NCBI RefSeq assembly: GCF_000622365.1
Contig: NZ_JASC01000014.1
Span: 1,178,001 to 1,242,000, forward strand
Direction: 5' to 3'
Origin: Sulfitobacter noctilucae
Lineage (GTDB): Bacteria; Pseudomonadota; Alphaproteobacteria; Rhodobacterales; Rhodobacteraceae
DNA length: 64,000 nt
Part shown: one piece after another, positions 8,454 through 17,018 of the stretch
How positions within the stretch are numbered: the stretch's first letter is position 1
How the letters are laid out: the number at the start of each line of letters is the position of its first letter
Translations under genes and position numbers: made by a program
Notes under the pieces: generated by a model
What the model saw: the letters and a program-made list of their open reading frames with translations, nothing else
The model's database searches: none
Told to the model about the DNA's origin: nothing

Positions 8454-10100
8454 TTACTTGGTTTCAGATCGTTCGCTCTGAAGCCCGCGCAGGATGCAGT
8501 AGCACATGATCAATAGCACAACGGTGAACAGCAAACCGGTCGAGATGACCATAGACTGCAAGGCCGCCAATCCGCCGCCAAGCAGCAAGGCAATGGCCAC
8601 CGCACCTTCAAAGATGCACCAGAACACACGCTGTGGCATCGGCGCGTCGATCTTGCCGCCTGCGGTGATCGTATCGATCACCAGACTGCCTGAATCCGAC
8701 GACGTCACGAAGAACACGATGACCAGAACGATCCCGATGAAGGAAGTGATCGACGCCAATGGCAATTGATCCAGCATTTTGAAGAGCTGCAACGGCAGGT
8801 CCGCATCCTGTGCGCCGGTATAGGCATCGTTCAGCACCTGATGGATCGCTGTACCGCCAAAGATCGACATCCACATGACGCAGACCAGTGAGGGGATGAG
8901 CAACACGCAGATGATGAATTCACGCACCGAACGGCCCCGGCTGACGCGGGCGATAAACATGCCCACGAAAGGTGACCAGCTGATCCACCATGCCCAGTAA
9001 AACGCTGTCCAACCCTGCGAAAAGTTCACGTCCTCGCGTCCAAAGGGATTGGCAAGTGCGGGCAGGAATTCGACATAGGCCTTCAGGCTGTCCCAGAAGA
9101 AGGCGAACAGAAACGCTGTTGGCCCCACAATCAAGGTAAAGATCGCCAGAAGCCCGGCCAGTCCCATGTTCACCTCGGACAGGATCTTGACGCCGCCATC
9201 AAGGCCGCGCACCACCGACACAAGTGCAACTGCAGTGATCACGGTGATCAGCACAACTTCTGTGGTGTTGCCAATCGGGATACCGAACAATTCGTTCAGG
9301 CCTGCATTCGCCTGCGTCGCGCCAAAGCCAAGCGATGTTGCCAGACCAAAGAGTGTGGCAAAGACCGCTATAATGTCGATAACGTGACCGGGCCAACCCC
9401 AGATACGCTCGCCCAGCAGCGGATAGAAAGCCGAGCGGATCGTCAGCGGCAGACCCTTGTTGTAGGTGAACAGCGCCAGCGCCAGTGCAACCATCGCATA
9501 GATCGCCCAGGGGTGAAGCCCCCAGTGATAGATCGTTGCAGCCATCCCAAGCCGGATGGACCCCGGCTCGTCCCCGGTCGCGGCACCCAAGGGGGCCCAA
9601 TCCGTGCGCAAACCGTTCTCGCCCACGGCCGTGTCACCAAATGCGGTCGAGAAATGGGTCAAAGGCTCTGACACACCGTAGAACATCAGCCCGATGCCCA
9701 TGCCCGCCGCAAACAGCATCGCAAACCACCCGACATAGGTATAGTCAGGCGTCGCATCAGCCCCGCCCAACCGGACCGAGCCAAAGGGGCTAACGATCAG
9801 GAACAGGGCAAAGATCACCACGAGATCAGCAGCGCCGATCAGGAACCAGTCGAAGTTCTTGGTGGTAAAGCTGAACATAGAGGAGAAAACACCAGACGCC
9901 TGTTCGGGCAGCGCAAGTGTATAGAAAACGAAAGCTACGATAGCCGCCGCAGATATGGCGAAAACCGGATTGTGGATATCGAAACCAAGCGGCCCGAAAC
10001 TGCCGTCCACATTGTCTTGTCCGATCTCATAGCTCGTATCGATGACATCCGATGCGCCGTCCGGCGCTGGGATGCCCTGTTGAGGTGTTACATCGGTCAT
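8454..10100 (-). CDS. BCCT family transporter (betaine/choline/carnitine type)
   Basis: A 548-aa protein with 12 predicted transmembrane helices, a length typical of BCCT carriers that import quaternary ammonium or sulfonium solutes (glycine betaine, choline, carnitine, DMSP) with Na+ or H+. Family signatures include the FAAGMGIGLMFYGVSEPLTH segment and the WTAFYWAWWISWSPFVGMFI tryptophan-rich TM8 motif. The start is supported by AAGGGA. It appears monocistronic, with a terminator after the stop and 165 nt of featureless sequence before the HIT gene. Substrate choice cannot be read. In marine roseobacters both betaine and DMSP are plausible, and acuI lies about 1.1 kb upstream. Confidence 0.9.
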   Translation of the reverse strand: MTDVTPQQGIPAPDGASDVIDTSYEIGQDNVDGSFGPLGFDIHNPVFAISAAAIVAFVFYTLALPEQASGVFSSMFSFTTKNFDWFLIGAADLVVIFALFLIVSPFGSVRLGGADATPDYTYVGWFAMLFAAGMGIGLMFYGVSEPLTHFSTAFGDTAVGENGLRTDWAPLGAATGDEPGSIRLGMAATIYHWGLHPWAIYAMVALALALFTYNKGLPLTIRSAFYPLLGERIWGWPGHVIDIIAVFATLFGLATSLGFGATQANAGLNELFGIPIGNTTEVVLITVITAVALVSVVRGLDGGVKILSEVNMGLAGLLAIFTLIVGPTAFLFAFFWDSLKAYVEFLPALANPFGREDVNFSQGWTAFYWAWWISWSPFVGMFIARVSRGRSVREFIICVLLIPSLVCVMWMSIFGGTAIHQVLNDAYTGAQDADLPLQLFKMLDQLPLASITSFIGIVLVIVFFVTSSDSGSLVIDTITAGGKIDAPMPQRVFWCIFEGAVAIALLLGGGLAALQSMVISTGLLFTVVLLIMCYCILRGLQSERSETK

Positions 10101-10265
10101 AATTGTCCCTTTGTATTATTCGTCTTGAGACGGGATTTTCCCCGACTTCCCTTTAAAAGAACACGGCAGCACGCAAATCAAAAGGCGATATTCGTCGGGT
10201 CGTCGGTGCAACGCGACGTCGGACCGGCCATATCAGCCCGCCGTTACTTCGCGCGACACACGTAT

Positions 10266-10691
10266 CTAGGCGGGCAGTTCGGCAACGATCTTTGCGGCAT
10301 TCGCCTTGATCTGATCCATGTCGCCCATCTTACCGGGCGGCCGGATCGCAACCCCGTCATGGCGCGGATGAATGTGGAAATGCAGGTGGAAAACCTCCTG
10401 CCCGCCCGCGCCTTCGTTGAACTGGAACAAGGTGATACCGTCCGCATCAAACGCCCGCTTGGCGGCATTCGCGACGGTGTTCACAGTCTTCATGCAGGCC
10501 GCCAACTGTTCGGGCGTCGCATCCAGGATGTTGCGGCAGGGCGTTTTGGGGATCACCAGACAATGCCCTTCGGTACGCGGCATGATGTCCATGAAACACA
10601 AGGTATCATCGTCTTCGTAGACCTTGAAACTGGGGATTTCCCCGCGCAGGATTTTGGCAAAGATATTCTGGTCGTCATAGGTGTCGGACAT
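10266..10691 (-). CDS. HIT family nucleotide hydrolase (HINT-like)
   Basis: A 141-aa protein with the histidine triad FHLHFHIHPR (H104, H106, H108). It probably acts on AMP-lysine or other adenylated nucleotides in the cytosol. The N-terminal FAKILRGEIPSFKVYEDDD and the CLVIPK strand are typical of HINT/PKCI proteins, and length is normal. A strong ribosome site (AAGGGAG) precedes the ATG. It lies 26 nt after a conserved protein of unknown function, itself coupled to acuI, so the three are likely one transcript. Confidence 0.9.
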   Translation of the reverse strand: MSDTYDDQNIFAKILRGEIPSFKVYEDDDTLCFMDIMPRTEGHCLVIPKTPCRNILDATPEQLAACMKTVNTVANAAKRAFDADGITLFQFNEGAGGQEVFHLHFHIHPRHDGVAIRPPGKMGDMDQIKANAAKIVAELPA

Positions 10692-10717
10692 GCGGTGCTC
10701 CCTTGTTGATTGGTGTT

Positions 10718-11221
10718 TTAGGCGCTTGCGGGCGCGACCTCAAGCTTGCCTGCCGCCAGTCGCAACAAGGCTCTGGCATAGAGTTGATGCAAAGGCGTTG
10801 TCAAACGGATCAGCCAAGGCACCTCGCCGCTGCCACGCCCCACCACCGCCGAGCCAAACAACAGCCGCGTCGTACCGTCTTCCTGCGGTTCAACCGCAAG
10901 ACAAGACCGCGTCGCTCCTGCAATGTCGCAGAGCAGGATTTCCCCATCGCCGCGCGCTTCCACGGTCCATGCCGCAAAAGCATCGCTGCGCCCCTGCGCC
11001 AGCGCCCGCACATCGCTGTCACGGATACGCTTGCGCAAAACGACGCTAAGCACCGCCCGTTCCAGACGGAACAGCCATGTGGTGTAAAACGCAGTGACAA
11101 AGGCAGGTAAATCCACCTCCGCCACATGGGTGATTTCAAAGCAATCGGTATAGGCCCCGTCGCGCGTCACATAGGCGTGCAGCAATGCATCCACCGGCAC
11201 GGGACAGGGCTTCACCTTCAT
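10718..11221 (-). CDS. conserved protein of unknown function coupled to acuI
   Basis: A 167-aa soluble protein without signal peptide or membrane segment. I do not recognise the family with confidence. The N-terminal half (AYTDCFEITHVAEVDLPAFV) and the FYTTWLFRLER segment recall small lipid- or ligand-binding alpha/beta proteins of the DUF2867 type, but this is weak. Its ATG overlaps the acuI stop by four bases (ATGA), which argues for coupled translation and a role alongside acuI and the HIT gene. Confidence 0.7.
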   Translation of the reverse strand: MKVKPCPVPVDALLHAYVTRDGAYTDCFEITHVAEVDLPAFVTAFYTTWLFRLERAVLSVVLRKRIRDSDVRALAQGRSDAFAAWTVEARGDGEILLCDIAGATRSCLAVEPQEDGTTRLLFGSAVVGRGSGEVPWLIRLTTPLHQLYARALLRLAAGKLEVAPASA

Positions 11222-12201
11222 GCGTTTACATCAACGACAATGCGGCCTTGCACCTGACCGTTCAGGATGTCGGCCCCCAATGCAGGCAGATCGGACAGGG
11301 TCGCAGGGCGCACCATGGCCTCCAGCTTGTCCATCGGCAGATCCTTTGCAATCCGCTCCCAGGCGCGCAACCGGTTGTCATAAGGCTGCATCACACTGTC
11401 GATCCCCAACAGGTTCACACCGCGCAACAGAAACGGAATAACCGTCGCTGGCAGACCCGCGCCACCGGCCAGACCGACCGCCGCAACGCTTGCACCATAT
11501 TGCATCTGTCCCAACACCCGCGCCAGCATCGCGCTACCCACAGCGTCCACACAGCCACCCCATGTTTCGCCTTCAAGAGGGCGCTTCACGGTCTCGTTGA
11601 TCTCTTCACGGGACACGATCTGGCTGGCGCCCAGCGCCTCAAGATACTCCGCCGTCTCGGGCCGCCCAGTGACGCCAGCGACCTTGTGGCCCAGATTGGC
11701 AAGGATCGCAGTCGCGACAGAGCCGACACCCCCCGCAGCACCGGTGACCAGCACCGGACCCTCCTTGATCCCGTGATCTTCAAGCGCCATGACGGCGAGC
11801 ATCGCGGTGAAGCCGGCGGTCCCCACCGCCATTGCCTGCCGTGTGTCCAACCCAGCGGGCAGCGGCACCAGCCAATCGGCCTTCACGCGGGCCTTCTGGG
11901 AATAACCGCCCCAATGCGCTTCGCCAACGCGCCAACCGGTCAGCACAACCTTGTCACCCGCTTTGTAGCGCGGGTCGTCTGACGCCTCGACCGTGCCAGC
12001 AAAGTCGATGCCCGGCACGTGCGGATAGTTGCGCACCAACCCGCCGCCGGGCCCGATGCACAGCCCGTCCTTATAGTTCACCGTCGAATATTCGACCGCT
12101 ACGGTCACGTCACCATTTGGCAAATCGTCCAGCCCAAGCTGCTCGACCGCAGCCGAAGTTTTGCCGTCATCGTTCTTGTTCACAACCAGCGCGTTAAACA
12201 T
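11218..12201 (-). CDS. acuI: NADPH-dependent acrylyl-CoA reductase, MDR family (AcuI/YhdH type)
   Basis: About 327 aa, medium-chain dehydrogenase/reductase without the structural zinc site. The nucleotide-binding motif is VTGAAGGVGSVATAIL, and the DYKDGLCIGPGGGLVRNYPHVPGIDFAG region is typical of AcuI/YhdH. AcuI reduces acryloyl-CoA to propionyl-CoA, detoxifying acrylate from DMSP cleavage. I chose the ATG at 12201 (MFNALVVNKNDDG), which has GGAGA 7 nt upstream, over the in-frame ATG at 12213, which has none. No ddd or dmd genes are visible in the window, so the DMSP link is from family knowledge. Confidence 0.85.
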   Translation of the reverse strand: MFNALVVNKNDDGKTSAAVEQLGLDDLPNGDVTVAVEYSTVNYKDGLCIGPGGGLVRNYPHVPGIDFAGTVEASDDPRYKAGDKVVLTGWRVGEAHWGGYSQKARVKADWLVPLPAGLDTRQAMAVGTAGFTAMLAVMALEDHGIKEGPVLVTGAAGGVGSVATAILANLGHKVAGVTGRPETAEYLEALGASQIVSREEINETVKRPLEGETWGGCVDAVGSAMLARVLGQMQYGASVAAVGLAGGAGLPATVIPFLLRGVNLLGIDSVMQPYDNRLRAWERIAKDLPMDKLEAMVRPATLSDLPALGADILNGQVQGRIVVDVNA

Positions 12202-12242
12202 TATCGTCTCCATATCTATTCTGGGCCGCAGCCCTTTCTCTT

Positions 12243-12300
12243 TTTGGCCTTATATCCCGCGGAGGTCCGGAGGCAGAGCCTCCGAAATGCGGGACGATTG
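12243..12300 (-). repeat. REP-like palindromic element
   Basis: Between dinB and acuI lies an imperfect nested palindrome. The core CGGAGGC-AGA-GCCTCCG (12268-12284) is enclosed by TCCCGC (12255-12260) and GCGGGA (12289-12294), followed on the minus strand by GGGATATAAGGCCAAAAAG. Elements of this form (GGGGCTCTGCCCC ... GGGATATTT ... GGCCAAA) occur many times between roseobacter genes. There is no T-tract in transcript direction, so it is a poor simple terminator. Confidence 0.5.
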
Positions 12301-12447
12301 ACCCCGAACCTACGCTCAAAATTTCCGTTGCACCACCGCATCCCGCGTACCTGCCACTGCCAATTGTGATCGCGCGAACCTGTTGCGCCGCGCCCTCTTT
12401 GGCCACGCGGAACAACGCATCGTTTAAAACCGTGTGCGGGGCGAAGA

Positions 12448-12957
12448 TCACGCCGTATCCGGCAAGAAACACAGATCGGTCGTGGGAGCACCCTGTCCCG
12501 TGGCGGTCAGCATCGCATGGATCTGACCCCGGTGATGGGTTTGATGATTGAACATATGCGCAACACACTGTGCCTTGGGCTGCGTGATCTCGGCATCCAT
12601 GATGCCCGAAAACCAGCTTTCATTGCCCAAAAGATCAAGGTTGCTGAGCGTTTCGGCCCAGATGCGGATGCGGCCGTCCATGCGAAACCGCTCGGCCTGC
12701 CAACTGCCCCACGTTTCCGTGAAACTGACACTCTCGCTGCCCGGCACGCCGGGTGGTGCAACATCATCGCAAAAGCGGCTCATCCATAAGGTATCGGCCC
12801 AGAGGATGTGGTTCAGTGTGTTCATGATAGAACCGAAGAAAGCGCCATGATCAGCCCGCAAGGCCGCTTCATCCATCGCTTTCGTTATGTCCATCAACTG
12901 CCTGTTTTGCCAAGCATTGTAGCGGGACATCATCACAACATAGCCGCAGTCTATCAT
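12448..12957 (-). CDS. DinB family protein
   Basis: A 169-aa four-helix bundle of the DinB/YfiT superfamily, often metal-binding and thiol-S-transferase-like; its in vivo reaction is unknown. Likely metal histidines are in LNHILWADTLW near residue 49 and in FNHQTHHRGQIH near residues 137-145. The MMSRYNAWQNRQLM N-terminal segment is characteristic. The ATG overlaps by four bases the stop of a 32-codon ORF that has its own strong ribosome site. The REP-like element and acuI follow downstream. Confidence 0.85.
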   Translation of the reverse strand: MIDCGYVVMMSRYNAWQNRQLMDITKAMDEAALRADHGAFFGSIMNTLNHILWADTLWMSRFCDDVAPPGVPGSESVSFTETWGSWQAERFRMDGRIRIWAETLSNLDLLGNESWFSGIMDAEITQPKAQCVAHMFNHQTHHRGQIHAMLTATGQGAPTTDLCFLPDTA

Positions 12958-13052
12958 GCAGCAGCACCTCTCAAGCCTTGCGAAGAGATATGAGCCGGCC
13001 CACCGCCAGTGTCCCAGACCCGACCTTCTAAACCCATGGCTTTTTTCAACAT
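12954..13052 (-). CDS. 32-aa ORF translationally coupled to the DinB gene
   Basis: A short frame starting MLKKAMGLEGR and ending GLRGAAA. Its ATG follows AAGGGAGG by 7 nt, one of the best ribosome sites in the window. Its TGA overlaps the DinB ATG (ATGA). The DinB start has no ribosome site of its own, so this ORF probably delivers ribosomes to it. No family is recognised. It may be a leader peptide or a small protein in its own right. Confidence 0.5.
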   Translation of the reverse strand: MLKKAMGLEGRVWDTGGGPAHISSQGLRGAAA

Positions 13053-13530
13053 CGTTTATCCTCCCTTAGGTGAGATATTCCAAAGCCAGCAAGCAACCGA
13101 ACAAGCGCCAAGGAAGAGCCTGCAGCCCATTGGTTTATGACATCCTGCCTGACTTGCTGACGTTTTTCTACCACCATAAAAGAGGGTGACGAGGCTTATT
13201 GAAGTCAGGTTCATCACCCTGCCCGCGAACCCTCATGAATGAAGTCCCAAAGGATCGCGCAGCTGGCCCCAAAAGCATGAAGCGCATGTATTCGTCCCAG
13301 CGGACCGAGATATCCGCGTCCTGAATGCAGGACTGGAGCCATCCACCTTCCACACGGTGCAGGCTCGCTTAAGAGTGCGCCTCGGACGATGTAGGGCTCA
13401 GCAAACATGCAAAACCAGAAGGTAAAGACCGTTAGGCACAGATCCCGTCAAAACCTACCGCATTGGCTTAACACGCAACCTTTTGCAGGCTGGCGCGTTG
13501 ACGCCGGAATTCTAAAACGAAAGCAGTCCC
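13053..13530. other. intergenic region without a recognised gene
   Basis: About 480 bases between the small ORF before DinB and the DUF4345-like gene. Two overlapping minus-strand frames of 61 and 64 codons exist near 13168-13408, but neither has a ribosome site or a recognisable family. Nothing supportable is seen beyond presumed promoters for the divergent neighbours. Confidence 0.5.
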
Positions 13531-13884
13531 ATGGCCCTTCCTGACATTCTCAACATCATTCTCGCCTTGCTTACGATCGGTTTCGGACTGATCGGTTGGC
13601 TCGCCCCCCGTTACACGATGGAAAAACTCGATACCAAAGACACCGGATCCACGATGGGCATCTCCGAAGTGCGCGCGGCCTCAGGCGCGCTTTTTGTGTT
13701 GGCGGGTGTAGGCGCTCTGATCCTCTGGACACCCGCGGCCTTTGCGATGATCGGGTTTATCTGGGGCGGCGGTGCGCTAGGACGAGTCACGTCACTGGTG
13801 CTGGATGGTCAGACCCGTCTGAAATGGATTTTCTTTGCCAGCGAGATCGTGGTCGCTGTGATTGCTCTCTCGATTAACCTGTAG
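13531..13884 (+). CDS. small four-helix membrane protein, DUF4345-like
   Basis: A 117-aa protein with four hydrophobic helices (about 4-24, 48-66, 70-90 and 98-116) and a conserved-looking SEVRAASGALFVLAGVG between the first two. Length and pattern fit DUF4345-type inner-membrane proteins of unknown role. The start has only a weak ribosome site. It stands alone, upstream of ssrA on the same strand. Confidence 0.65.
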   Translation: MALPDILNIILALLTIGFGLIGWLAPRYTMEKLDTKDTGSTMGISEVRAASGALFVLAGVGALILWTPAAFAMIGFIWGGGALGRVTSLVLDGQTRLKWIFFASEIVVAVIALSINL

Positions 13885-13944
13885 CCCCTTGAAATCAGCA
13901 CCGGCCCCCGCTATCTAAGATCTGTCTTTCGGGACTATGAACAT

Positions 13945-14234
13945 AAACGCGCTCGTAATAAACGGATCGGACCCGGGGGCGGTACCCGGCGACTCCACCA
14001 AACATCCTTCATTTGGGGATCATGGGGTCGAAATAGGATCGACGAACGCCTAAAGGGGTTAGCTTTGTTTCGGCTGTCTGCCACCGTTATCGGCGAAACT
14101 TGTACAATTGCAAATGACAATCGTGCTCCAATGGCGATGGCCGCGTAAGCGACCGGAACTATTGAAAACTTAAGTCCTAGAGCTTTGCAGCCCTAGGCGG
14201 GGTTCGCAGGTACCTGGCAACAGAAACCTGCACC
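13945..14234 (+). ncRNA. ssrA: tmRNA, circularly permuted two-piece form
   Basis: The acceptor piece comes first: a T-arm-like stem CCGGG...CCCGG, then CGACTCC and the CCA end at 13998-14000. After a 23-nt intervening stretch, the coding piece starts at 14024 with GGGGTCG, which pairs with CGACTCC, and continues AAATAGGATCGACG like the 5' end of a normal tmRNA. The tag frame is 14110-14148, resume codon GCA, encoding ANDNRAPMAMAA followed by TAA. The 3' side ends in a hairpin GCAGG...CCTGC (14206-14231). Permuted two-piece ssrA is typical of alphaproteobacteria. The outer boundaries, especially the left one, are approximate. The gene for the tag-delivery factor SspB lies about 0.7 kb downstream. 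Confidence 0.92.
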
Positions 14235-14288
14235 TTCCCCTCTTTTCAGTGACTTGGCATCCAAAGCTTACGCGCTACCTTCGGATTA

Positions 14289-14825
14289 ATGAAATATGCG
14301 TTAATTCCGTTGGTCTGCCTGTTGTCTACATCAGCAGCCCCCGCTCAGGAGAACCACATGAACCTGTCCCCTGTTTGGGAATATGTCGCCGATACCGTGA
14401 TGGGTGGCGTCTCGACCGGCCAGATTGAACCGATAGCGATGGACGGGATGATTGCCACGCGTCTGACGGGTGATGTTTCACTCGACAATGATGGCGGGTT
14501 TGTGCAGATGGCATTTGATCTGCGGCCAGACGGTGCGGCACTGGATGCCTCAGCCTTTACCGGAATTGAAATCACTGTCCGTGGCAACGATGAACCTTAC
14601 GATCTGCGCCTGCGGACCGATCAACTGGAGCGGCCCTGGCAGTCGTTCAGAACCGATTTTCAAGCCACTCCGGAATGGCAAACCCTGCGCATTCCATTTG
14701 CCAGCGTCACACCACACCGCACCGATGTCCTTTTCGATCCGGCACGTCTGCGCCGCATCGGGGTATTGGCAATCGGTCGAGAGTTTCATGCCGACATCAC
14801 GGTGGCACAGATCGGTTTCTACTAG
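14289..14825 (+). CDS. exported CIA30-like protein
   Basis: A 178-aa protein with a signal peptide (MKYALIPLVCLLSTSAAPAQ). The mature part has VADTVMGGVSTGQIE, the FTGIEITVRGNDEPYDLRL strand and a C-terminal IGVLAIGREFHADITVAQI. These are the hallmarks of the CIA30 (complex I intermediate-associated protein 30) jelly-roll family. Bacterial members have no proven complex I role, and the exported form suggests carbohydrate or ligand binding in the periplasm. It stands between ssrA and sspB on the same strand. Confidence 0.8.
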   Translation: MKYALIPLVCLLSTSAAPAQENHMNLSPVWEYVADTVMGGVSTGQIEPIAMDGMIATRLTGDVSLDNDGGFVQMAFDLRPDGAALDASAFTGIEITVRGNDEPYDLRLRTDQLERPWQSFRTDFQATPEWQTLRIPFASVTPHRTDVLFDPARLRRIGVLAIGREFHADITVAQIGFY

Positions 14826-14920
14826 GGGCGGATCAACCGGACGCAATCGCCTTTCCCCCCTTTCGCTCCCTTTGGAATCGGCTATTGTAACAGGATGCAA
14901 CGGAAAACCCGGGGGACCTA

Positions 14921-15415
14921 ATGGGCCGCGAGATCGACTATGGCAACCTGATGCATGACGCCATGCGGGGTCTGATCCGAAAGGTTTTGCTGGACGTGGC
15001 GGACCGCGGACTGCCGGGCAACCACCACTTCTTTATTACGTTTGATACCTCGCACCCCGATGCGGAGCTGGCCGATTGGCTGTCCGACCGCTATCCAGGC
15101 GAAATGACGGTGGTGATGCAGCATTGGTACGACGGGCTTGACGTGACCGAAGACGGTTTTTCCATCACGTTGAATTTCGGCGATGCGCCCGAGCCGCTGT
15201 ATATCCCCTATGATGCGATCCGCACCTTTGTGGATCCTTCGGTAGAATTTGGCCTGCGGTTCGAACAGCAAGAAAGCGATGATGGTGCCAGCACCACATC
15301 CGCCGTGGTGCCAGTGGCCAAGGCAAGCCCGCCAGAGCCTGATCTGGACGCGGCTGAAACCGAAGACAAACCGCAGGACGCGCAAATCGTTTCGCTCGAT
15401 TCTTTTCGCAAATAG
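14921..15415 (+). CDS. sspB: SspB-type ClpXP adaptor for ssrA-tagged proteins
   Basis: A 164-aa protein with the SspB fold: FFITFDTSHPDAELADWL, VVMQHWYDGLDVTEDGFSI, and AIRTFVDPSVEFGLRFE forming the tag-binding beta sandwich. A flexible acidic/proline linker follows from about residue 115. The C-terminal tail ends AQIVSLDSFRK, resembling the ClpX-docking tail of other SspB proteins. It tethers tagged proteins from stalled ribosomes to ClpXP. Being 0.7 kb from ssrA, it groups both parts of the trans-translation and degradation route. Confidence 0.9.
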   Translation: MGREIDYGNLMHDAMRGLIRKVLLDVADRGLPGNHHFFITFDTSHPDAELADWLSDRYPGEMTVVMQHWYDGLDVTEDGFSITLNFGDAPEPLYIPYDAIRTFVDPSVEFGLRFEQQESDDGASTTSAVVPVAKASPPEPDLDAAETEDKPQDAQIVSLDSFRK

Positions 15416-15503
15416 ACCGCTTAATTTGCGTCCCGTGATTGCGCCGCAGGCCTTGCGCGGCTAAACCGCCCCCACCATTCAAGACCACATGAGGAGCCGG
15501 ATC

Positions 15504-16895
15504 ATGGCCAAGACACGCACAGAAACCGACAGCTTTGGTCCCCTCGAAGTACCAGCAGACAAGTATTGGGGAGCCCAGACACAGCGCTCGATCATGAATT
15601 TTCCCATCGGATGGGAACGCCAGCCGGTCGCGATCATACGTGCGCTGGGGGTGGTCAAGAAAGCCTGCGCCGAAGTAAACCTTGGCTTTGGCGATCTGGA
15701 TGCCGAACTGGCCCCCGCGATCAGCCAGGCCGCGCAGGAAGTGATCGACGGCAAATTTGACGACAACTTCCCGCTGGTCGTCTGGCAGACCGGGTCCGGC
15801 ACCCAGTCGAACATGAACGCGAACGAAGTGATCTCCAACCGCGCAATCGAGATCATGGGGGGCGAGATGGCATCCAAATCGCCCGTCCACCCCAACGATC
15901 ACTGCAACATGGGGCAATCTTCAAACGATACCTTCCCCACAGCGATGCATGTAGCCATCGGCATGATGGCCCGCGACACGCTGCTGCCCGGACTGCGCAA
16001 ATTGCAGGCAGCGCTTGCTGCAAAATCCGAAGAATTCAAGGATATCATCAAGATTGGCCGCACCCATACGCAGGATGCGACTCCGCTGACACTCGGTCAG
16101 GAATTTGGCGGCTATGCGCATCAGATGGCAAAAGGCATCGCACGCGTTGAGTCCTGCCTGCCCGACATCTACGAATTGGCCCAGGGCGGCACCGCGGTCG
16201 GCACAGGCCTGAACACCCGCAAAGGGTTTGCCGAAAAAGTCGCTGCCGAAATTGCAGCGATCACCGACCTGCCTTTTGTCACCGCACCGAACAAATTCGA
16301 AGCACTGGCAGCCCATGACGCGATGGTCATGTTCTCGGGCGCGTTGAAAACCGTGGCCGCCTCGATGTTCAAAATTGCCAACGATATGCGCCTGCTCGGC
16401 TCCGGCCCCCGCTCGGGTTTGGGCGAATTGATCCTGCCCGAAAACGAGCCGGGATCATCGATCATGCCGGGCAAGGTGAACCCTACGCAGGCAGAAGCGT
16501 TGACGATGGTCTGCGCGCATGTAATGGGCAATGACGCCGCTGTTGGCTTTGCCGGATCGCAGGGCCACTTCGAGTTGAACGTCTACAACCCCATGATGAG
16601 CTACAACGTCCTGCAATCCATGCAGCTTTTGGGCGATGCAGCGGGCAGTTTCACCGACAATATGGTCGTTGGCACACAAGCCAATGTAGAACGGATCGAC
16701 AAGCTGATGAAGGAAAGCCTGATGCTGGTGACAGCACTTGCGCCAACGATCGGCTATGACAACGCCACCAAAGTTGCCAAGACCGCGCATAAGAACGGCA
16801 CAACGCTGAAAGAAGAAGCGATTGCGCTTGGATTTGTGGATGCCGAAACCTTCGACCGCGTGGTGCGGCCCGAAGATATGATCGGCCCGAAATAG
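15504..16895 (+). CDS. fumC: fumarate hydratase class II
   Basis: A 463-aa homotetrameric enzyme of the TCA cycle (fumarate to malate). The superfamily signature [13 protein letters not shown] is present, as are the [13 protein letters not shown] and [11 protein letters not shown] active-site regions. I chose the ATG at 15504 ([13 protein letters not shown]), which has GAGGAG 7 nt upstream; the in-frame ATG at 15489 lies before that site. Length is normal. It is followed after 9 nt by a short DUF4169-like gene. Confidence 0.96.
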   Translation: MAKTRTETDSFGPLEVPADKYWGAQTQRSIMNFPIGWERQPVAIIRALGVVKKACAEVNLGFGDLDAELAPAISQAAQEVIDGKFDDNFPLVVWQTGSGTQSNMNANEVISNRAIEIMGGEMASKSPVHPNDHCNMGQSSNDTFPTAMHVAIGMMARDTLLPGLRKLQAALAAKSEEFKDIIKIGRTHTQDATPLTLGQEFGGYAHQMAKGIARVESCLPDIYELAQGGTAVGTGLNTRKGFAEKVAAEIAAITDLPFVTAPNKFEALAAHDAMVMFSGALKTVAASMFKIANDMRLLGSGPRSGLGELILPENEPGSSIMPGKVNPTQAEALTMVCAHVMGNDAAVGFAGSQGHFELNVYNPMMSYNVLQSMQLLGDAAGSFTDNMVVGTQANVERIDKLMKESLMLVTALAPTIGYDNATKVAKTAHKNGTTLKEEAIALGFVDAETFDRVVRPEDMIGPK

Positions 16896-16904
16896 GATGA
16901 CGCC

Positions 16905-17018
16905 ATGAGCGCCCCAATCAACCTGAACCAGGTCAAAAAAGAGCGCAACCGCGCCTCGCGCAAAGCCCGTGCGGAAAAGATCGCCCGCAATCTGGAAGCG
17001 CACAAACGCGAGACATGA
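16905..17018 (+). CDS. short DUF4169-like basic protein
   Basis: A 37-aa basic peptide beginning MSAPINLNQVKKERNR and ending ARNLEAHKRET. Both ends match the style of DUF4169 proteins, which are usually 55-60 aa and sit before a ribbon-helix-helix gene as here. This copy seems to lack the central VKFGRTKA-type segment, so it may be an internally deleted version. It starts 9 nt after fumC and overlaps the next gene by four bases (ATGA). Function is unknown. Confidence 0.6.
   Translation: MSAPINLNQVKKERNRASRKARAEKIARNLEAHKRET

Noticed and set aside
12194-12568. 124-codon minus-strand frame across the DinB end and intergenic region
   Set aside because: It runs through the REP-like palindrome and overlaps DinB out of frame; no ribosome site or family.
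13168-13408. Two short minus-strand frames, one ending in KPRHPLLWW, considered as a transposase tail
   Set aside because: No recognised transposase motif could be matched by reading, and no IS ends were seen around them.
15165-15917. 250-codon minus-strand frame
   Set aside because: Antisense to sspB and fumC, with no ribosome site and no known domain.
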